Below are positions 1 through 11,767 of a stretch of 64,000 nucleotides of DNA, in pieces. Positions within the stretch are counted from its first letter, which is position 1. Each line of letters opens with the position of its first letter. Under the pieces are notes generated by a model. That model was not told the DNA's origin and ran no database searches. It saw only the letters and a program-made list of their open reading frames with translations. The DNA lies in NCBI GenBank assembly GCA_019925105.1, contig JAHGAU010000020.1, positions 620,001-684,000 on the forward strand, read 5' to 3'. A program made the position numbers and the translations under genes. This DNA comes from Niebla homalea (Eukaryota > Ascomycota > Lecanoromycetes > Lecanorales > Ramalinaceae).

Positions 1-1
1 T

Positions 2-262
2 CCCTTCCACCCTTACGACGGGACTGCTGGTGTATTTTTGTTGTTGGCCGGCCGTGTTTACTTCTTGGGCTGCCTTGATCGTTCCCACAGTGGCCTGTGG
101 ATTCTGCACGGCATCTTGGGTTTGCTGATGGGACCGATCATGGTGAAGATATCGACGAGTGCAAAGCTCGATCGGGGCAGAGTTGAAATGGTCCTGGCAT
201 ATGGCGCAGTTAAGTTGCTGCTGATCGAGAGTCCCATTGGGGGAGCTTTTTCGACCAGCTAA
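2..262 (+). CDS. Possible 3' end of a gene running in from the left edge
   Basis: An open frame enters from the left edge and stops at 260-262. It reads through hydrophobic stretches (for example around the residues WILHGILGLLMGPIM) without a convincing domain. No ATG is needed if the gene begins outside the window. I do not recognise it. It may be a chance open frame in the 3' flank of UPF2, which is transcribed towards it. Confidence 0.18.
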   Translation, partial: PFHPYDGTAGVFLLLAGRVYFLGCLDRSHSGLWILHGILGLLMGPIMVKISTSAKLDRGRVEMVLAYGAVKLLLIESPIGGAFSTS

Positions 263-1056
263 GGTTGGGTTGGCCAACAAGGATGGGCTAGAATTCTGTC
301 ATGGCATGCAGAACTTTCTGCTTTTGCGTTTGAGCCTTGAAGTATGGACGGACAAGCATAAATCGCTCTGAAGAAGTAATAACGTTTAATACGAGATATT
401 TACGAGGGGTGGGAAGATTGCTGCATGATTGTAGAGTCAGGATCATCCAATGAACTTCCGTGGCCTCACGTAACTGGCACTCACGATGATCTCGAACTTA
501 GACCACGCAATGGCACGTACTGGGCGAAGAGCTCATTTGAGCCTCATCAACATTCGAAAGAGCGACCTACCACTGCATACTGACACCGCATGTATTGATA
601 CTGCAATCGCTCCGGCCAGGTTTCCCTCCTGTGTTCTTCCCTATCTTCCTATTCTTACCATGTCAAGAAGAGATGAAACTTTCAAAAGGAGTGTTAGACA
701 GGCTCCTGCCTGTAAAATAGATGCATGCCTCACACCACGCACCGTCCGCCATTCTCTCTTCTTCACACTTGTGCCTCTCCAACTCTTGTGGCTTTCCCTG
801 CCCCGCTTTCACGGTGCGTGCTAGAGCACGAAGACTTGGGATCCCCTTGCTTGTCATTGTGACGTTTCTGGGTCCTCTTTCGGTCGGTCTTTGATGCTGA
901 CTTATGCTTTTCATGCGAATGAGAATGCTTGACTCATGAATTTTCATCTGAAGATGAGATTGGTAGACGGTCAGAATTACCAAGCGTCGGTCAGGTCCTG
1001 TGCCGCACGCGCAGCGCGTTAGCTCAACTGTTTCGTTTCATTGGGTGCCGGAGAAT
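263..1056. other. Intergenic, 3' flank of UPF2
   Basis: Short open frames occur on both strands (for example 486-824 +, 663-983 -), but they overlap one another and show no domain or splice pattern. I see no supportable gene here. The end next to 1056 should hold the 3' UTR of UPF2. Confidence 0.5.
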
Positions 1057-4000
1057 CTATGAGAAGCGACCATGAGAACGTCTGTCCCGGCTCCGGGAAG
1101 AGCTGGGCTTCTCGGTCTTTTCATACCAGTCAACGTCGCTCAATTGCAACTTTCGTGCTCGGTCGCCCCGTCGGTTCGAGCTCGACTTATCGGCTGCCTT
1201 GGCAGCATTGCTCGATGTCGCACGGCCCAGGGATGGGTTGTGTTGGTGCTTGTCAGAAGCACTGGAGCCTTCACGAGCATCATGGTGAGTAAATCTGTTC
1301 GCATCCAGGGGGGCCAAAGGAGAGCTGCGCTTGCGCAGATTGGGATTGGGGGACAAGAAGGGGTCGGAAAGGAAATCTTTGGGTGTACCGAAAGTATCCG
1401 GGCTTGGTTCTTGAAGATCCAGGTTGAGGATATGGTTCTTGATACGTTGCTGTTCTTCACGCTCGGCTTCTCGTTGGTTCCTCATGGCAACGGCAAATTG
1501 AGAATCCGATGGCATGTCAATGGTTTTCGTCTAACAACCATTGATAAGTGGACTCTGTCAATCCCCATGGAGGAGAATGTGCTTACATTTGCCTTGCTGC
1601 CCTTCTTTGTCATGAGGGAGAAAGCCATGGTGTTCATGGCGGGAGGCGTGGCCGCTCCGTCGTTGTCACTACCATCGCTTCCCGCCGTCTGTGGTCGTTG
1701 AGCCCTCCTCATTGGCAGTGGCACATCAAACAGGGGCTTCCGTTCGAATTTTCGGGAGTCCAGACTCTCGGACATCATTTTCTGCAGTTCCCTGTCAAAT
1801 TCAGCTTCCGCTTGGGGGTCACGCTCCTCTTCCTGTCGGGTGACAACAATCTGCTCGTCATAATCCGAATCATCGTGGGTATTGCCGTTGATAGGAGGTT
1901 CCTGCCATCATTAGTATAGCCGACCGATTTATTGAGCAGAATTCGAGTCACCTCGGCGTCTGCCTCTTCTCCCGAGGATTGACCCTCGTCCATCTCTGGG
2001 ACTTGGAGATCATCCTCGTCAAGCTCCCCGTCAGACGAGTCATCCTCCGGCTCTTCTGGCTCGACTGCCTTTTCAAAATGCTGGGTCTTGTAATTCTGTT
2101 TGACCAGGTCTGCAAAAGCACGACCAGCTTCCTCGAAATCCCTGGCTAATTTCCATTGCGGTCTCGTCAGGGAAAAGGTGTCTTGAACGATGAAGTCAAT
2201 GTCCATGGGTAGAGTGTCCTTGGTATGGAGATAGTACTGATGAGCATCAGCTAGCTGCCGCTTGATGCCTTCAGATTCAGATATACTTGGAAGAATGTCA
2301 AAAAGAAATCAAGCTTCTTGCGAGATGCACCTCGGTCAAAGCAGACACCACATGTATCGAGCATGGTGCAAACAAGCCGCACCCTGAAGAAGTCGTCCGA
2401 CATATCCAAGGGGTTGTTCCTATCTGTCGTGGGCGTCCCAGCAGCTTTCTATTGTCAGGTTACCCTTGGAGCCGATGGGTCAGGTCACTTACGATGGCCA
2501 AAAGTCACCACGCGATACAGAGTGTCAAAAATGACGGCAGAGTCGACCATCTTGTAATTGTAGAGCTCGCCAAGATATCTGATCTCAGCCAGGCGTCGTT
2601 GGTTGAATTTGAAGTCATTCTGCTCTAGCCCAACAGTGATTTGCTCCAAGAGGTTGTCGATTACCGAAACTACAAAGTCTTGGTGATAGCGGTTCAAGGA
2701 TCCGATGAGGATAGCAAGGAGATAGATGTTGCTATACTTGACCTTCCATGGCTTGGAAAAGATCTTCTCGAGCATGCTCACGACCTATACAGTCAGAGAC
2801 GAAGCATCGGAGCTTGAAAGGCACTCACCTCTTCTTCTTCCCAGTGCAGCTTGCGCAATGATTTCAGAACTCTCGTGTATGTGCGTTTGTTCATGTCGAG
2901 ATACACTAGCTGCGATAAATACATACTGATTGGCGATCTCTCCTTCTGCTGGATCGCCGCACGCTCCGGTGGGTTGACGTAGTACATCGCGTTCTCCAGT
3001 AGCATTCTTTCTTGCTGTCCCAGATGCTGAGCAGCCTTTTTCCGCTGCAAGGTCTCCAAGAAGGAGGTCATGCGAGGGGAGGTATCCGGGTTTCTCAGGA
3101 GATATCTTCCACAATTCTCGAGCAAGTTTCCAATGATCTCGATGTTCATCCTAGAAAAGTCGTCCAGGCTGACTTTGAGGCAGTGGAAGATGACGTGCTC
3201 TGGGACGACTCCAAATTTCGTAAGCTCTGCAATATACCTGATGTTGCTGGTGCGGACCTGCCCCAAAAAGTCTTTTTGCTTGCGCCGCTGGAGGCTTCGA
3301 AATTCATCGTCGAGGTAATTGACGAGTCCGGATGAGATGTCTGGCATGTACTTGCTCAAAGTTGCTACCAAACGCGACCACGTTGGTAACAGGTCCGACC
3401 GACCTTTTGGAACTTCCTGGACAGCTTTGATCAAGCGATTTCTTGAAGCTTTCGAATTGAGGAAACAGAAGTCTGTCGCTAGCTGGTCAATCTGGTCCTT
3501 CGTCTGTAACTCTGGAAGACGGGCGAGGAGAGCATCCACCTGGGCACCCACGGTTTTGTTAGCAATTGCAGTCGACTGTTCCTCTGATGTGGTAGCTGCA
3601 GCTGCTTTCTCTTCCAACTTCGTCTCAGGATTGCTGTCGATACGCTTGCCAACCTGCTCGTCTTCCGGCTTCTTCTTCTTCACTTCCTCGAGAAGGATGG
3701 CAGGGACACGGTCATGAAGGTCAATGAGATTCTCATAGAACCGCCTCTCTTCTTCGTCTTCCCAGATCCCAGCACCCTCACCTTGGCCTCGAAGGTAATC
3801 GCCTGTTTTGACAAGGCCTATCGCTGCGCCCGCACCACTCTCTTGTACCTCTTTTTCCTTCAGGTCTGGCATCTCTTGGTCTTCCAACACATCGCACAGA
3901 ATCTGAGCGTTGGCGATCAGCTTCTCCTGAGCTCTGAGCTGTTTGTCATAGTTGGCCTGCCGGTCTTCGAATATTTCGCCCGACTTTACGTAGGCTTCGG

Positions 4001-5118
4001 CGTTGCGCTTCCCTTGCGCACTAATGGTCTTGTTGTCTCTGAGGATATGGAGCTTGACATCCTCAAAGTACCGATTTAGAATGTTCTTGAATCGCTGTTG
4101 GAGCTCTGGGCTTGTGAGTGGTGGATTGCCAGCTTTTCCAGCAGGAGAAGGGTCCTCATCGGTGGAGCTTTGATCGTAGTGTTCCGGGACGTGATCAGAG
4201 GCTGCAGAGACCTCACCGTCTGCCTTGACCGATCTCTGACCCTCGGTAACTTTAGGCTTGATACCCAACACATCCCAGCTGAAAGTCTTGACGAACAGGA
4301 CAACCAAAGGGAGATTTGCATGCTCCTTGTCATGCCCCAACATGTCTTTCAAAACCTCGAGTGGGAAGGGTTCGGCATCGGATGTCCCATTGATCTTGCT
4401 TGCTGATTGCCCTGCTTTTTTGTTGACAGCCTCACCCAGCTTACTGGTAGCCGGTCCTGTATTCTCCTTGCCTTTTGCAGTGATGTCATCGGGTCTCGTC
4501 ACATCGTCCAAGCTCCTTAAGACGCCAACCAACCATAGTTCAGTCACGACCTTCAGCAGGACCCGCTGTCTGCTCATACGCTCTTTCTCTTCCTTCTCCC
4601 TCGTCTCTTGACTCAAAGTCTTGAGCTGAGCCTTTTCAGGTGTACTCAAGCCTTTCCCGATGTGCCATCCCAAATTCCCCGTGAATTCTGCAGGTCCAAA
4701 GCGCTGGTGCAAGGCGCTAATCACTTCCACGCCTGCTGCGATCTCCCCCGGGGTTTTTAGCCTACATAGCCCCTCGTAGCTTGCAGAGGTCACTTCCGAC
4801 AAGTACTTGTGTAAGGACAGGGACTTGATCTCTTGGGTGAAGGTTGAAATTCCGGTGGCTGTAATGGCAGTGCGGACACGCTTGATGAAGGCGGTGTTCT
4901 TCTTCAGGGATGAATCTAGGGAGTCGTTGACGGGGAATGTGTCTTATCACAATCTCAACAAATCGTCCTATTTGGCTTGATCTTGGTGGAATGAAATACC
5001 TTTATCACCTGCCCAAACTCTGGCGTTGATATCGCGCAATTCACCTGATGCAAGAAGCTTCAGTGTGACGCTTCTTATCTTTCGAAAACTTGAACTCACG
5101 CTTTCTACTTCGGTCCAT
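1057..5118 (-). CDS. UPF2: Nonsense-mediated mRNA decay factor UPF2/NMD2
   Basis: UPF2 bridges UPF1 and UPF3 in the cytoplasmic surveillance complex that degrades mRNAs with premature stops. The model has eight exons: 5118-5100, 5044-5000, 4942-2829, 2784-2493, 2444-2287, 2236-1952, 1901-1587 and 1530-1057, giving 1233 residues. The N-terminus MDRSRKRELRDINARVWAGD and the first MIF4G region (LHKYLSEVTSASYEGL, ALHQRFGPAEF) are typical of the family. A charged linker and a second MIF4G follow. The third MIF4G is read across exons 4-6 (SKPWKVKYSNIYLLAILIG, LDTCGVCFDRG, FFQYYLHTKDTLPMDIDF). An acidic stretch (EEPEDDSSDGELDEDD) and a basic UPF1-binding-like tail with ERKPLFDVPLPMRR and FAVAMRNQREAEREEQQRIKN complete it. 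Length and domain order fit the fungal family. Exon 5 uses the acceptor ending at 2445, which keeps the reading FGHPAGTP in frame. Confidence 0.96.
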
Positions 5119-5762
5119 CTTTTCGGTCACTCTGGTTGGTGGTGCAACTCAAGGATCATATGGTAATGACCGGTTATTTCATTTGTGGCGCGAAAGGATT
5201 CCTTGCAGCAGGACTGCCCGCTTCAAGTCTTGAAGCGGAGACTCGAGCGAGGCAAGCATTTGCAAGATTCTTCTCGGAACGAAGATGAGAGGAGAGCGTC
5301 ACGTTAGGAGGTGTCGGGTGTTGTTCAAAGAACTCCAGGGAACAAACAAAGTGTGTTTAGGTTTGGAAGCCTTGGAAGGTCGTATGATTATCAGTGAGCG
5401 AGTCAGTCTAAGGCTCTAAGCCCACCAAAAGATGATGTGCAGCCGATTGGCTCCCTTGGCTCCTTATCCTGCCTTGCCTGCACCGCTAGCTATTAGGTTC
5501 TTTAGCGGCCGCAGAGAGCAATGCAAGGCACGCGGGACCCTTGCTCGCCTCGGACCTTGAAGGCTGGCTGGACTATTTTTATTTTTACCACCTTGACGAT
5601 ACTTTGTTTGAGGCATCATGAATTTGGACTACCTAGCTCCATCAACACCGAGTGTCTTGAGCACGCATTGTCTGATTTAAAGGTTTGGGGGGAGCAATAC
5701 ATGACCTGACTCTGGTCTTTATCTCTACTGCATCGATAGGCCCTGGCCCTCCAAGTACGTCA
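5119..5762. other. Intergenic, UPF2 promoter side
   Basis: This is 644 bases between the UPF2 start and the stop of the next minus-strand gene. It should hold the UPF2 promoter and 5' UTR. The short ORF at 5521-5709 has no recognisable feature. I see no clear TATA box. Confidence 0.4.
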
Positions 5763-7529
5763 CTATTTTGTATAAATGCGCTGTGTATCATGCCTCAATG
5801 CCTCAATATGCTCGAAATCCGACACAACGCTCCTCAAACTGTCACATACATTGTTAGTAGGCAAGTCGCTCGCTCTTCCATCCTCTGGACTCACATCGAA
5901 GGCTCCGCCAACGCCTCTAAAGAAACCTTCCCCAATGACCCAGACATCCCGCATGCCATTTCCCCCAATCGCTCCAGATGATTGAGTCCCCCTCCTGCCC
6001 TCATCAATCAATTCATCTCTCTCATTTTGGAGTCCCATTCTTGTCTCCACCACCGCCCCAACGCAATACCCGCTGCCTGTTTTCAGCCTTCCCAGACTAA
6101 ACCTGCCGCCCACTAGGCCCCCCCAATCACCAAATTGGCCCCTTGGGCTATGCATGAATGGAAATCGCTTGCCACCAAACTCAAAGGCGATTCTGGGTGG
6201 ATTGAGACACGGAAATGCGTAGAAGTTGGACTGAGGAGGCGGCAGAGGATACGAACCCGAGATGCCTGCGTAGAAAGCCTTTGCCGCCAGCGGAGGAGCA
6301 AGTATGAAGGGGCTGTTGACCTATAAAGAATCAATGAGCTTGCAGCGATGACGCAGTCGTTCCTGCGTTGACTCACATCCACAACGACAGCTTGATTCTT
6401 CAAAACGGTGCTACCGTCCACCCATACAGATTGCATCAGAATCTGCCACCAGCCATCCGCCCCTTGCACTTGGCTCCATGCCCAGCCATCTTCCCAATTC
6501 GGTTCTCGGGTAAGGACTTCCCGGCTACCTCTGCTCCGCCGTACCAATGGCATTTTCTCCTCCTCCAATGGTACATTCTTCGCTTGTTCGAGATCTCCCA
6601 GCCGATCGAGCTGGTCCTTGGTTTGACTCACCACCATGTCGACTGCATCCGCAGCAGTACCGCCTAAGCTGAGAACCCCCTCATGGCTGTTGATCAACAT
6701 CAAGGAGAAGACGGGCCGCTTGATGGCTTCCCTTTCCAACAGTTGCCTCAGAATGGACGTGGTACCCAATTGACTCAAGTGCTCTGATGGGGCCAAGCCC
6801 AAGGTACTACCCGATGGTCCAAGTGTATTGGAAGAGAATTTATTGGGCCGACAATGGGCAAAGGATAGTGGTATAGACTCATTGATGATGGGCAGATAGA
6901 AAAGATCAGAGGGGAGCCTGCATGAAGGGAACGGGTGCTGGTCTGACTGGACTGAGGGGTGATAGACGTCAGCTCGTGGCTCGACATTCAAATAAGACTG
7001 ACGTACCACTTGACTTGGAGAAATAGTCATCGTACTTGCTTCCGGACCGACTGGTGGTTGTGACTACGTAGAAGTCGGATACCAGCATGTTCAGATCCAT
7101 TTCGATCTCCTGTGGTGGGTCTCCAATCTTCACCATGGCAACCCTGGCAGTTTGGATCAGCAATGCTCACCACCTTCCTTGCATGGGTTAGCTATCGAAC
7201 CAGATTCCGCTCGTAGCGACGCCTCCCATGAGTCGGCCATCTTCTCGCCCTCCAGTGGCACGATGCTTGGCTTTACGGACCAGCTTATTGCCCTTCACTT
7301 CGCGTTTCGTTAGGTTAAAGCGACCCTCGGCTTGCGCTAGCTCTCTTGTCAGATGAGTGAGATTGACGAGATCCTGTGGAAATTGGATGGAAGAAAAGCC
7401 ACCGCCTCGCCTGAAGAGTGTGAAATGTGCAACGGGTGCATTATCAAGGGATCGAAGAATGGCATGGCTCGCTTCGACCAGAGGCAAAACATTCACAATC
7501 AATAGACTTGCAGCACCCAGTAAACGCAT
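5763..7529 (-). CDS. Secreted pepsin-like (A1) protein with both catalytic motifs degenerate
   Basis: The model has four exons, 7529-7201, 7143-7007, 6951-6377 and 6320-5763, giving 532 residues. The N-terminus MRLLGAASLLIVNVLPLVEA is a likely signal peptide. The fold of an A1 aspartic protease is visible: the flap-strand entry VAMVKIGDPPQEIEMDL, the second lobe strand QAVVVDVNSPFILAP, and the C-terminal strand RDVWVIGEGFFRGVGGAFDV, matching the usual W-x-LGD-x-FLR-x-Y region. Both active-site triads that should read DTG are changed: MDLN in lobe one and VDVN in lobe two. Each Asp remains but Thr-Gly is lost. I infer a catalytically dead or strongly altered protein, perhaps a binding or wall protein. 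The first intron uses the donor GTTCGA at 7200, which is weak. Splitting is otherwise canonical. The next intron boundary (GAT then GTGAGT at 6376) falls exactly at the second catalytic Asp. Confidence 0.75.
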
Positions 7530-8128
7530 GCTCGCTTGCAAAGTGCTGCAAATTAAAACATGCAACAATTACAACAAACCCGAATAACGAAGGACTTAGT
7601 GTGAAGAAGTGTTGAAAAAGGCTAATCGACGGTAATAATCAAATGATGGCCCTTTTTGCGGCTAGCGTGTCTAGCTGCACTAGCCATTCAACTTCCCAAG
7701 GTACTGTAATGAACTTTCAGACACTTCATTCACGTGATTCCTTTCGCCCATGAGAAGGGGCCTTCACACTCGACTGATCTCCATTCTTAGAAGAGCACGC
7801 ACTATCATGCTACAGGCAGCAGTATCCCTGTGCTCGAAGGACTGACCATCACTCTCGAAGTAGTAGGGCCCTCGTCTCCCCTTGTTCATTTCAATGATCC
7901 TACCTTAGCCTTCATCGCCATTCGGGTACATCGTCTGAATCGTTCTGTGACGGAAATGGCAGAGAAACTGCAACTCTGCTTTTCAGGTATAGGCAGGCCT
8001 CAGCTGTATTCCAAAAGGGACAATTGTGGTACATTCGCCCCTGACCTCTGCCGCAAGAGTCCAAATTAATCTGCTTTCGCTGTTCTTACCAGCAATGCCT
8101 TTTGACATCACCAAAGGCAGCCTCTTCA
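7530..8128. other. Intergenic between the pepsin-like gene and the SulP gene
   Basis: This is about 600 bases upstream of the pepsin-like gene and downstream of the SulP stop. Small ORFs (7830-8069, 8026-8217) lack support; the second overlaps the antisense of the SulP C-terminus. No other feature is seen. Confidence 0.4.
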
Positions 8129-10784
8129 TCATCCGCCTCCGTTTACGGGGTGATCACGATAGTACTCGGTCACGCTCTCCAACTCGGTCATCTTCAAGGC
8201 CTCATCCACACTCTTGACAAAATGCCTCGGACCCCCCGTTCTCTCCACAATGCCGCTCTTTTCAAACATTTGGTAGACTTGATGGCTTTGCTTAGGGACT
8301 CTGCAGAAGAAGACCCTTTCTCCTCTGCTAATATATCCATCAATGATGTCTGCTAGCACTTGAGTACCTGATCCATCAATCGAAGTCACGCCATGCACGT
8401 CAAAGATGACGTTCTTGTTGTGTTCGGGTGCTCGCACCCTTGGCAAGGCGGGATGAGCTGCTGTTGTCCCGTACAGCTCCAGTCTCCGAAGCCGGCCTTT
8501 CAAGTCTCCAGTATTGGCAAACGTGAGAGGCTCCGGGATTTTGACAATCAGACAGCCCTCAATGAACTCGAGCGCATGAGGATTGTCTTCGGCGTTTTCG
8601 AATTGATCGTGTGTCCCTGGGACTTTGCCTAGAATCTGGATCCTTGGCTTGGTCGAGTGCCGAACCACTTGCAATACCGACAACCCGACCCCGAGTGCAA
8701 TGCCTAGGGACAAGGAGTAGAAAATGGTCGAAAGGAAAATGATGAGCATCAGCACCATCTCAGGCCAGGCTCGGATGTGGATGAAGAACAAGACATCGTG
8801 GGGTGCCTCTTCAATCAGAGAGTAAGCGACAACTGAGATCATGGCCGACAAAACAGCTTTCTGCCGTCAAGGATTAGCTATATTCCACAGATACAGGAGA
8901 TGAAGATATCCTACTGGTAGATAGTAGAAGTACGGCAAAAGGAACAATGTGCAAAGAACCGTGATGATACTTAAAAAGATGCTACTCATTGGAGTCTTGC
9001 CACCAGTCGAAGCATTGACCTTACTCCTACCGTACCCACCAAATGCAGGAAGGGCCATGAAGCAGCCGCCCACAACGTTGGCTACCCCAAGTGCGACAAG
9101 CTCTCGATTAGCACTCAGCGACATGCCTTGAATGCCGTCTCCATGGCGGCCCTCTCCGCCACCCAGGCTCTTTGCGGCCACGGAGGACTCGAAGAAGCCA
9201 AGCAGGGCAATCAGAAAGCTTGTGCTCATTCCGGACTGGATGTGACCGATGTGCGAGGGCAGGAAGGGGAAGCGAAATGGAAAAGGAGGGCCAGGTGTGG
9301 ATTCCAAATTGCCCAGTACCTTGACACCCTTTGCTTGCCAATCAAACTTCCATGCAAACACGGCCGACAGTACCACCACGACAAATCGGTCTGGGACGAA
9401 GGCCACCTTCGGGTACCTAGGCTGCAGGTACTTCTTTAGCTGTCTGCACGTCAAACGTCAGTATCCGAACATCTCCGATTCATGGATAATAAGAAAGCAG
9501 GAAATTTTACCTGCAGACCATGATGATTGCAAAGCTCCCAAACGCCACAGCAGCTGTCAGCTTATGCGCATGGGAGATGTGCTGCACCAGAAACCCAATC
9601 TTCTGCGCACTGCTCCCATGCGCCGCAGCGTCCCCCTTGTGATTAATGAGATGGCTCAGACCCAGCTCGGGAATCAACTGATCCACCAAGATCACAAACC
9701 CAATCGCACTAATGAAACCCCTCAAGAACGGCCGGCTCAGCACGCTGTCCAAGAACCCCAGTCTCGTTAAGCCGGCAATCAATATCACCGCCCCTGCCAT
9801 CCCCGTCACCACGCCGGCAACCCTCGCATTCATATCGTCGTCATCATCATCAATCACCCCTTTATCCACACTCTGCCTCACCACCGTGCCCACCAGCAAA
9901 CTTCCCGCCGCCTCGGGCCCCACCACCATCTGTGGGCAGGTGCCCAGCAACGCATAGATGAACGGATTGAACACGAAGCTGTACAACCCATTGATCGGCG
10001 GTAGGTGCCCCAGATTCTCCGCATACGACAGACTCATCGGGATGTAGAAACTCGCCATCGTCAGCGCGGCAATCAGATCCCCCTGCAGATAGCCCCACCT
10101 GTACTGCCGGATCCAGTTGATGAAGGGGAAGTAGTATGCCAGATACATCTTCCTTCGTCCCTGGACCCCGTGGCTCTTAGCCAAGTACTGTGTTGTAGAC
10201 ATGTGGTTACCATCTTTCCCATCACCATCATTGCCCTCCTCCCCATCATCCCCCTCTTCTACTTCTTCCTCTTCGCCCCCCTCACCATTCGCGCCATCCC
10301 CTCCTTTGCTGTCCTTCCGCCGTCGCCGCCGCCGCCTCCTCCCTTGTTTGGCGCCCACGTCCCCACTGAGACCATCACCCAACACACCCTCCGCGATCGC
10401 ATCCCCCAGTATCCCATGCTGCCAATCCCTTTTCCCCGGATAATTCCCACCATAGTTCGGTGGTGTATACCCCCCGCCATTGCTGTGGCTGGTCCCACCC
10501 AACGTGGCGCTGCGGCTCGTGCTCCGTTCAGGAGGCTGATTGCTGCTATTCATACCATGAGCCGCCGCTGCGCCATTGTTATCATATTGCCGCCGCGTCG
10601 TGTCTGCGTCGTCGTCGTCGTCGTCGTCGTCATCGAGGGCGTGCGGGGAAGTGCTACCGTGCTCGCACTCCTCCCCCATCGAAGTAGCGCGGTGGCATGA
10701 CGGACGATCATAGAGGTGATGGGATGAGGAGGAGGAGCGGAGCGGGGTGCGTTCATCAGGCGGGGACAAGGTTGGTGTGGACAT
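8129..10784 (-). CDS. SulP family anion transporter with C-terminal STAS domain
   Basis: This is a multi-pass membrane transporter of the SLC26/SulP family, which moves sulfate or related anions. The model has three exons, 10784-9511, 9443-8915 and 8860-8129, giving 844 residues. The hydrophilic N-terminus of about 200 residues has an Asp run (positions about 52-60), then a basic run of Arg/Lys, then an acidic Glu/Gly stretch. The transporter core starts near YYFPFINWIRQYRWGYLQGD and includes ALTMASFYIPMSLSYAENLG and CPQMVVGPEAAGSLL, followed by helices such as SFLIALLGFFESSVAAKSL. The last 180 residues are a STAS domain (NVIFDVHGVTSIDGSG). The long N-terminus resembles the intracellular fungal branch (yeast YPR003C/YGR125W type) rather than plasma-membrane SUL1/SUL2, so a vacuolar or Golgi location is possible. 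Substrate cannot be read from sequence. Confidence 0.92.
10604..10634. repeat. Trinucleotide repeat encoding poly-Asp in the SulP gene
   Basis: A GTC/ATC run on the plus strand (GAC/GAT on the coding strand) encodes the run of about nine aspartates in the N-terminal tail of the SulP protein. It is a coding microsatellite that could vary in length between strains. Confidence 0.8.
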
Positions 10785-11767
10785 TGTTTGTGGATTTTTG
10801 GATAAAGTCCGCTTTTACAGCCTTGCAGGAACCTAATATGGGAGGGGATTGGTGGGGGGGGTGCGGATTGCCCCTTTTCTTCCTCCTATGTGAGGGTGTG
10901 ACAAGGTGATAGAGCGTCAGGTCGACTCGGTAGATGTGAGGTCACCGGGCGTTGTGGTTCGCCATTATATTTTGAGAGGGGGGCCGGGGTGAGGTGGTCA
11001 TAAGGTCGGTGGCATGCTGATTTTTGAGGGAGGGAAACAATCAATAGAATAACAGGAACGGGAAGTGACACGTATGCTTCTGGGGCAAAAAATAATGATG
11101 ATGATTAAAGATTCGTAGTTCGAGATGACGGGAACGCCATTTTCGTGTCTCGAAGTCATCATCAGAAATCTACCATGGGTGAGCCTCGGTGATATCGGCC
11201 ACTCCAACGGGTTTACCCACACTGTCCAATGAGGGAGTCTTGCGATTACACACTCATGAAAGTTGAAATGGTTTTTTAATATTGGGCGAGGCGAAAAAAT
11301 CAAAACTTTATGACCGCTATACTCTATGATAAACAATGCCTCGTGAATGTATACACACGTTACACGTTGAAGGGGTGACTTAGCCTCATTAGAGGAGGGT
11401 CTCGTGGTCCATGATGAGGCTGCAGAGCTCAGGACGTCCCCACAAAGTCCATGATGAGACAGTATTAATCTCGAGGCCGAGTCATTGTCTTGGTTGATGC
11501 CTTCCATACTCAACGTCTACGCTCACTTCCAAATGAGCCGCAGCTTCCATCTTATTCAGCATCAAAGTCATCCGTTTCCATTCCCGCTCGGCTGCTGCAG
11601 AAGGTTTCATATCCATGTGATGCTCTCTAATCCCTTCTACCGCGCTGCATCCACCCACGTTTTTGCCTTTTGTCTTTTGCGGACAACTTCCTCCGTCACT
11701 GCTACGCACACCCATCTCATCCTCTATCTTCCACGATGCAACAGCCCAACCCCTGCTCTCGATCATC
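10785..11767. other. Intergenic, SulP promoter and 3' flank of the POM33-like gene
   Basis: This is about 980 bases. The SulP-proximal part is G-rich on the plus strand. Two related copies of the phrase gtccatgatgag lie near 11408 and 11446. ORFs here (10998-11513 -, 11482-11766 -) have no domain and I do not call them. Confidence 0.4.

Noticed and set aside
10005..10700. 231-codon plus-strand ORF with hydrophobic look
   Set aside because: It is antisense to the SulP gene; its Val/Ile runs come from the Asp repeat on the other strand.
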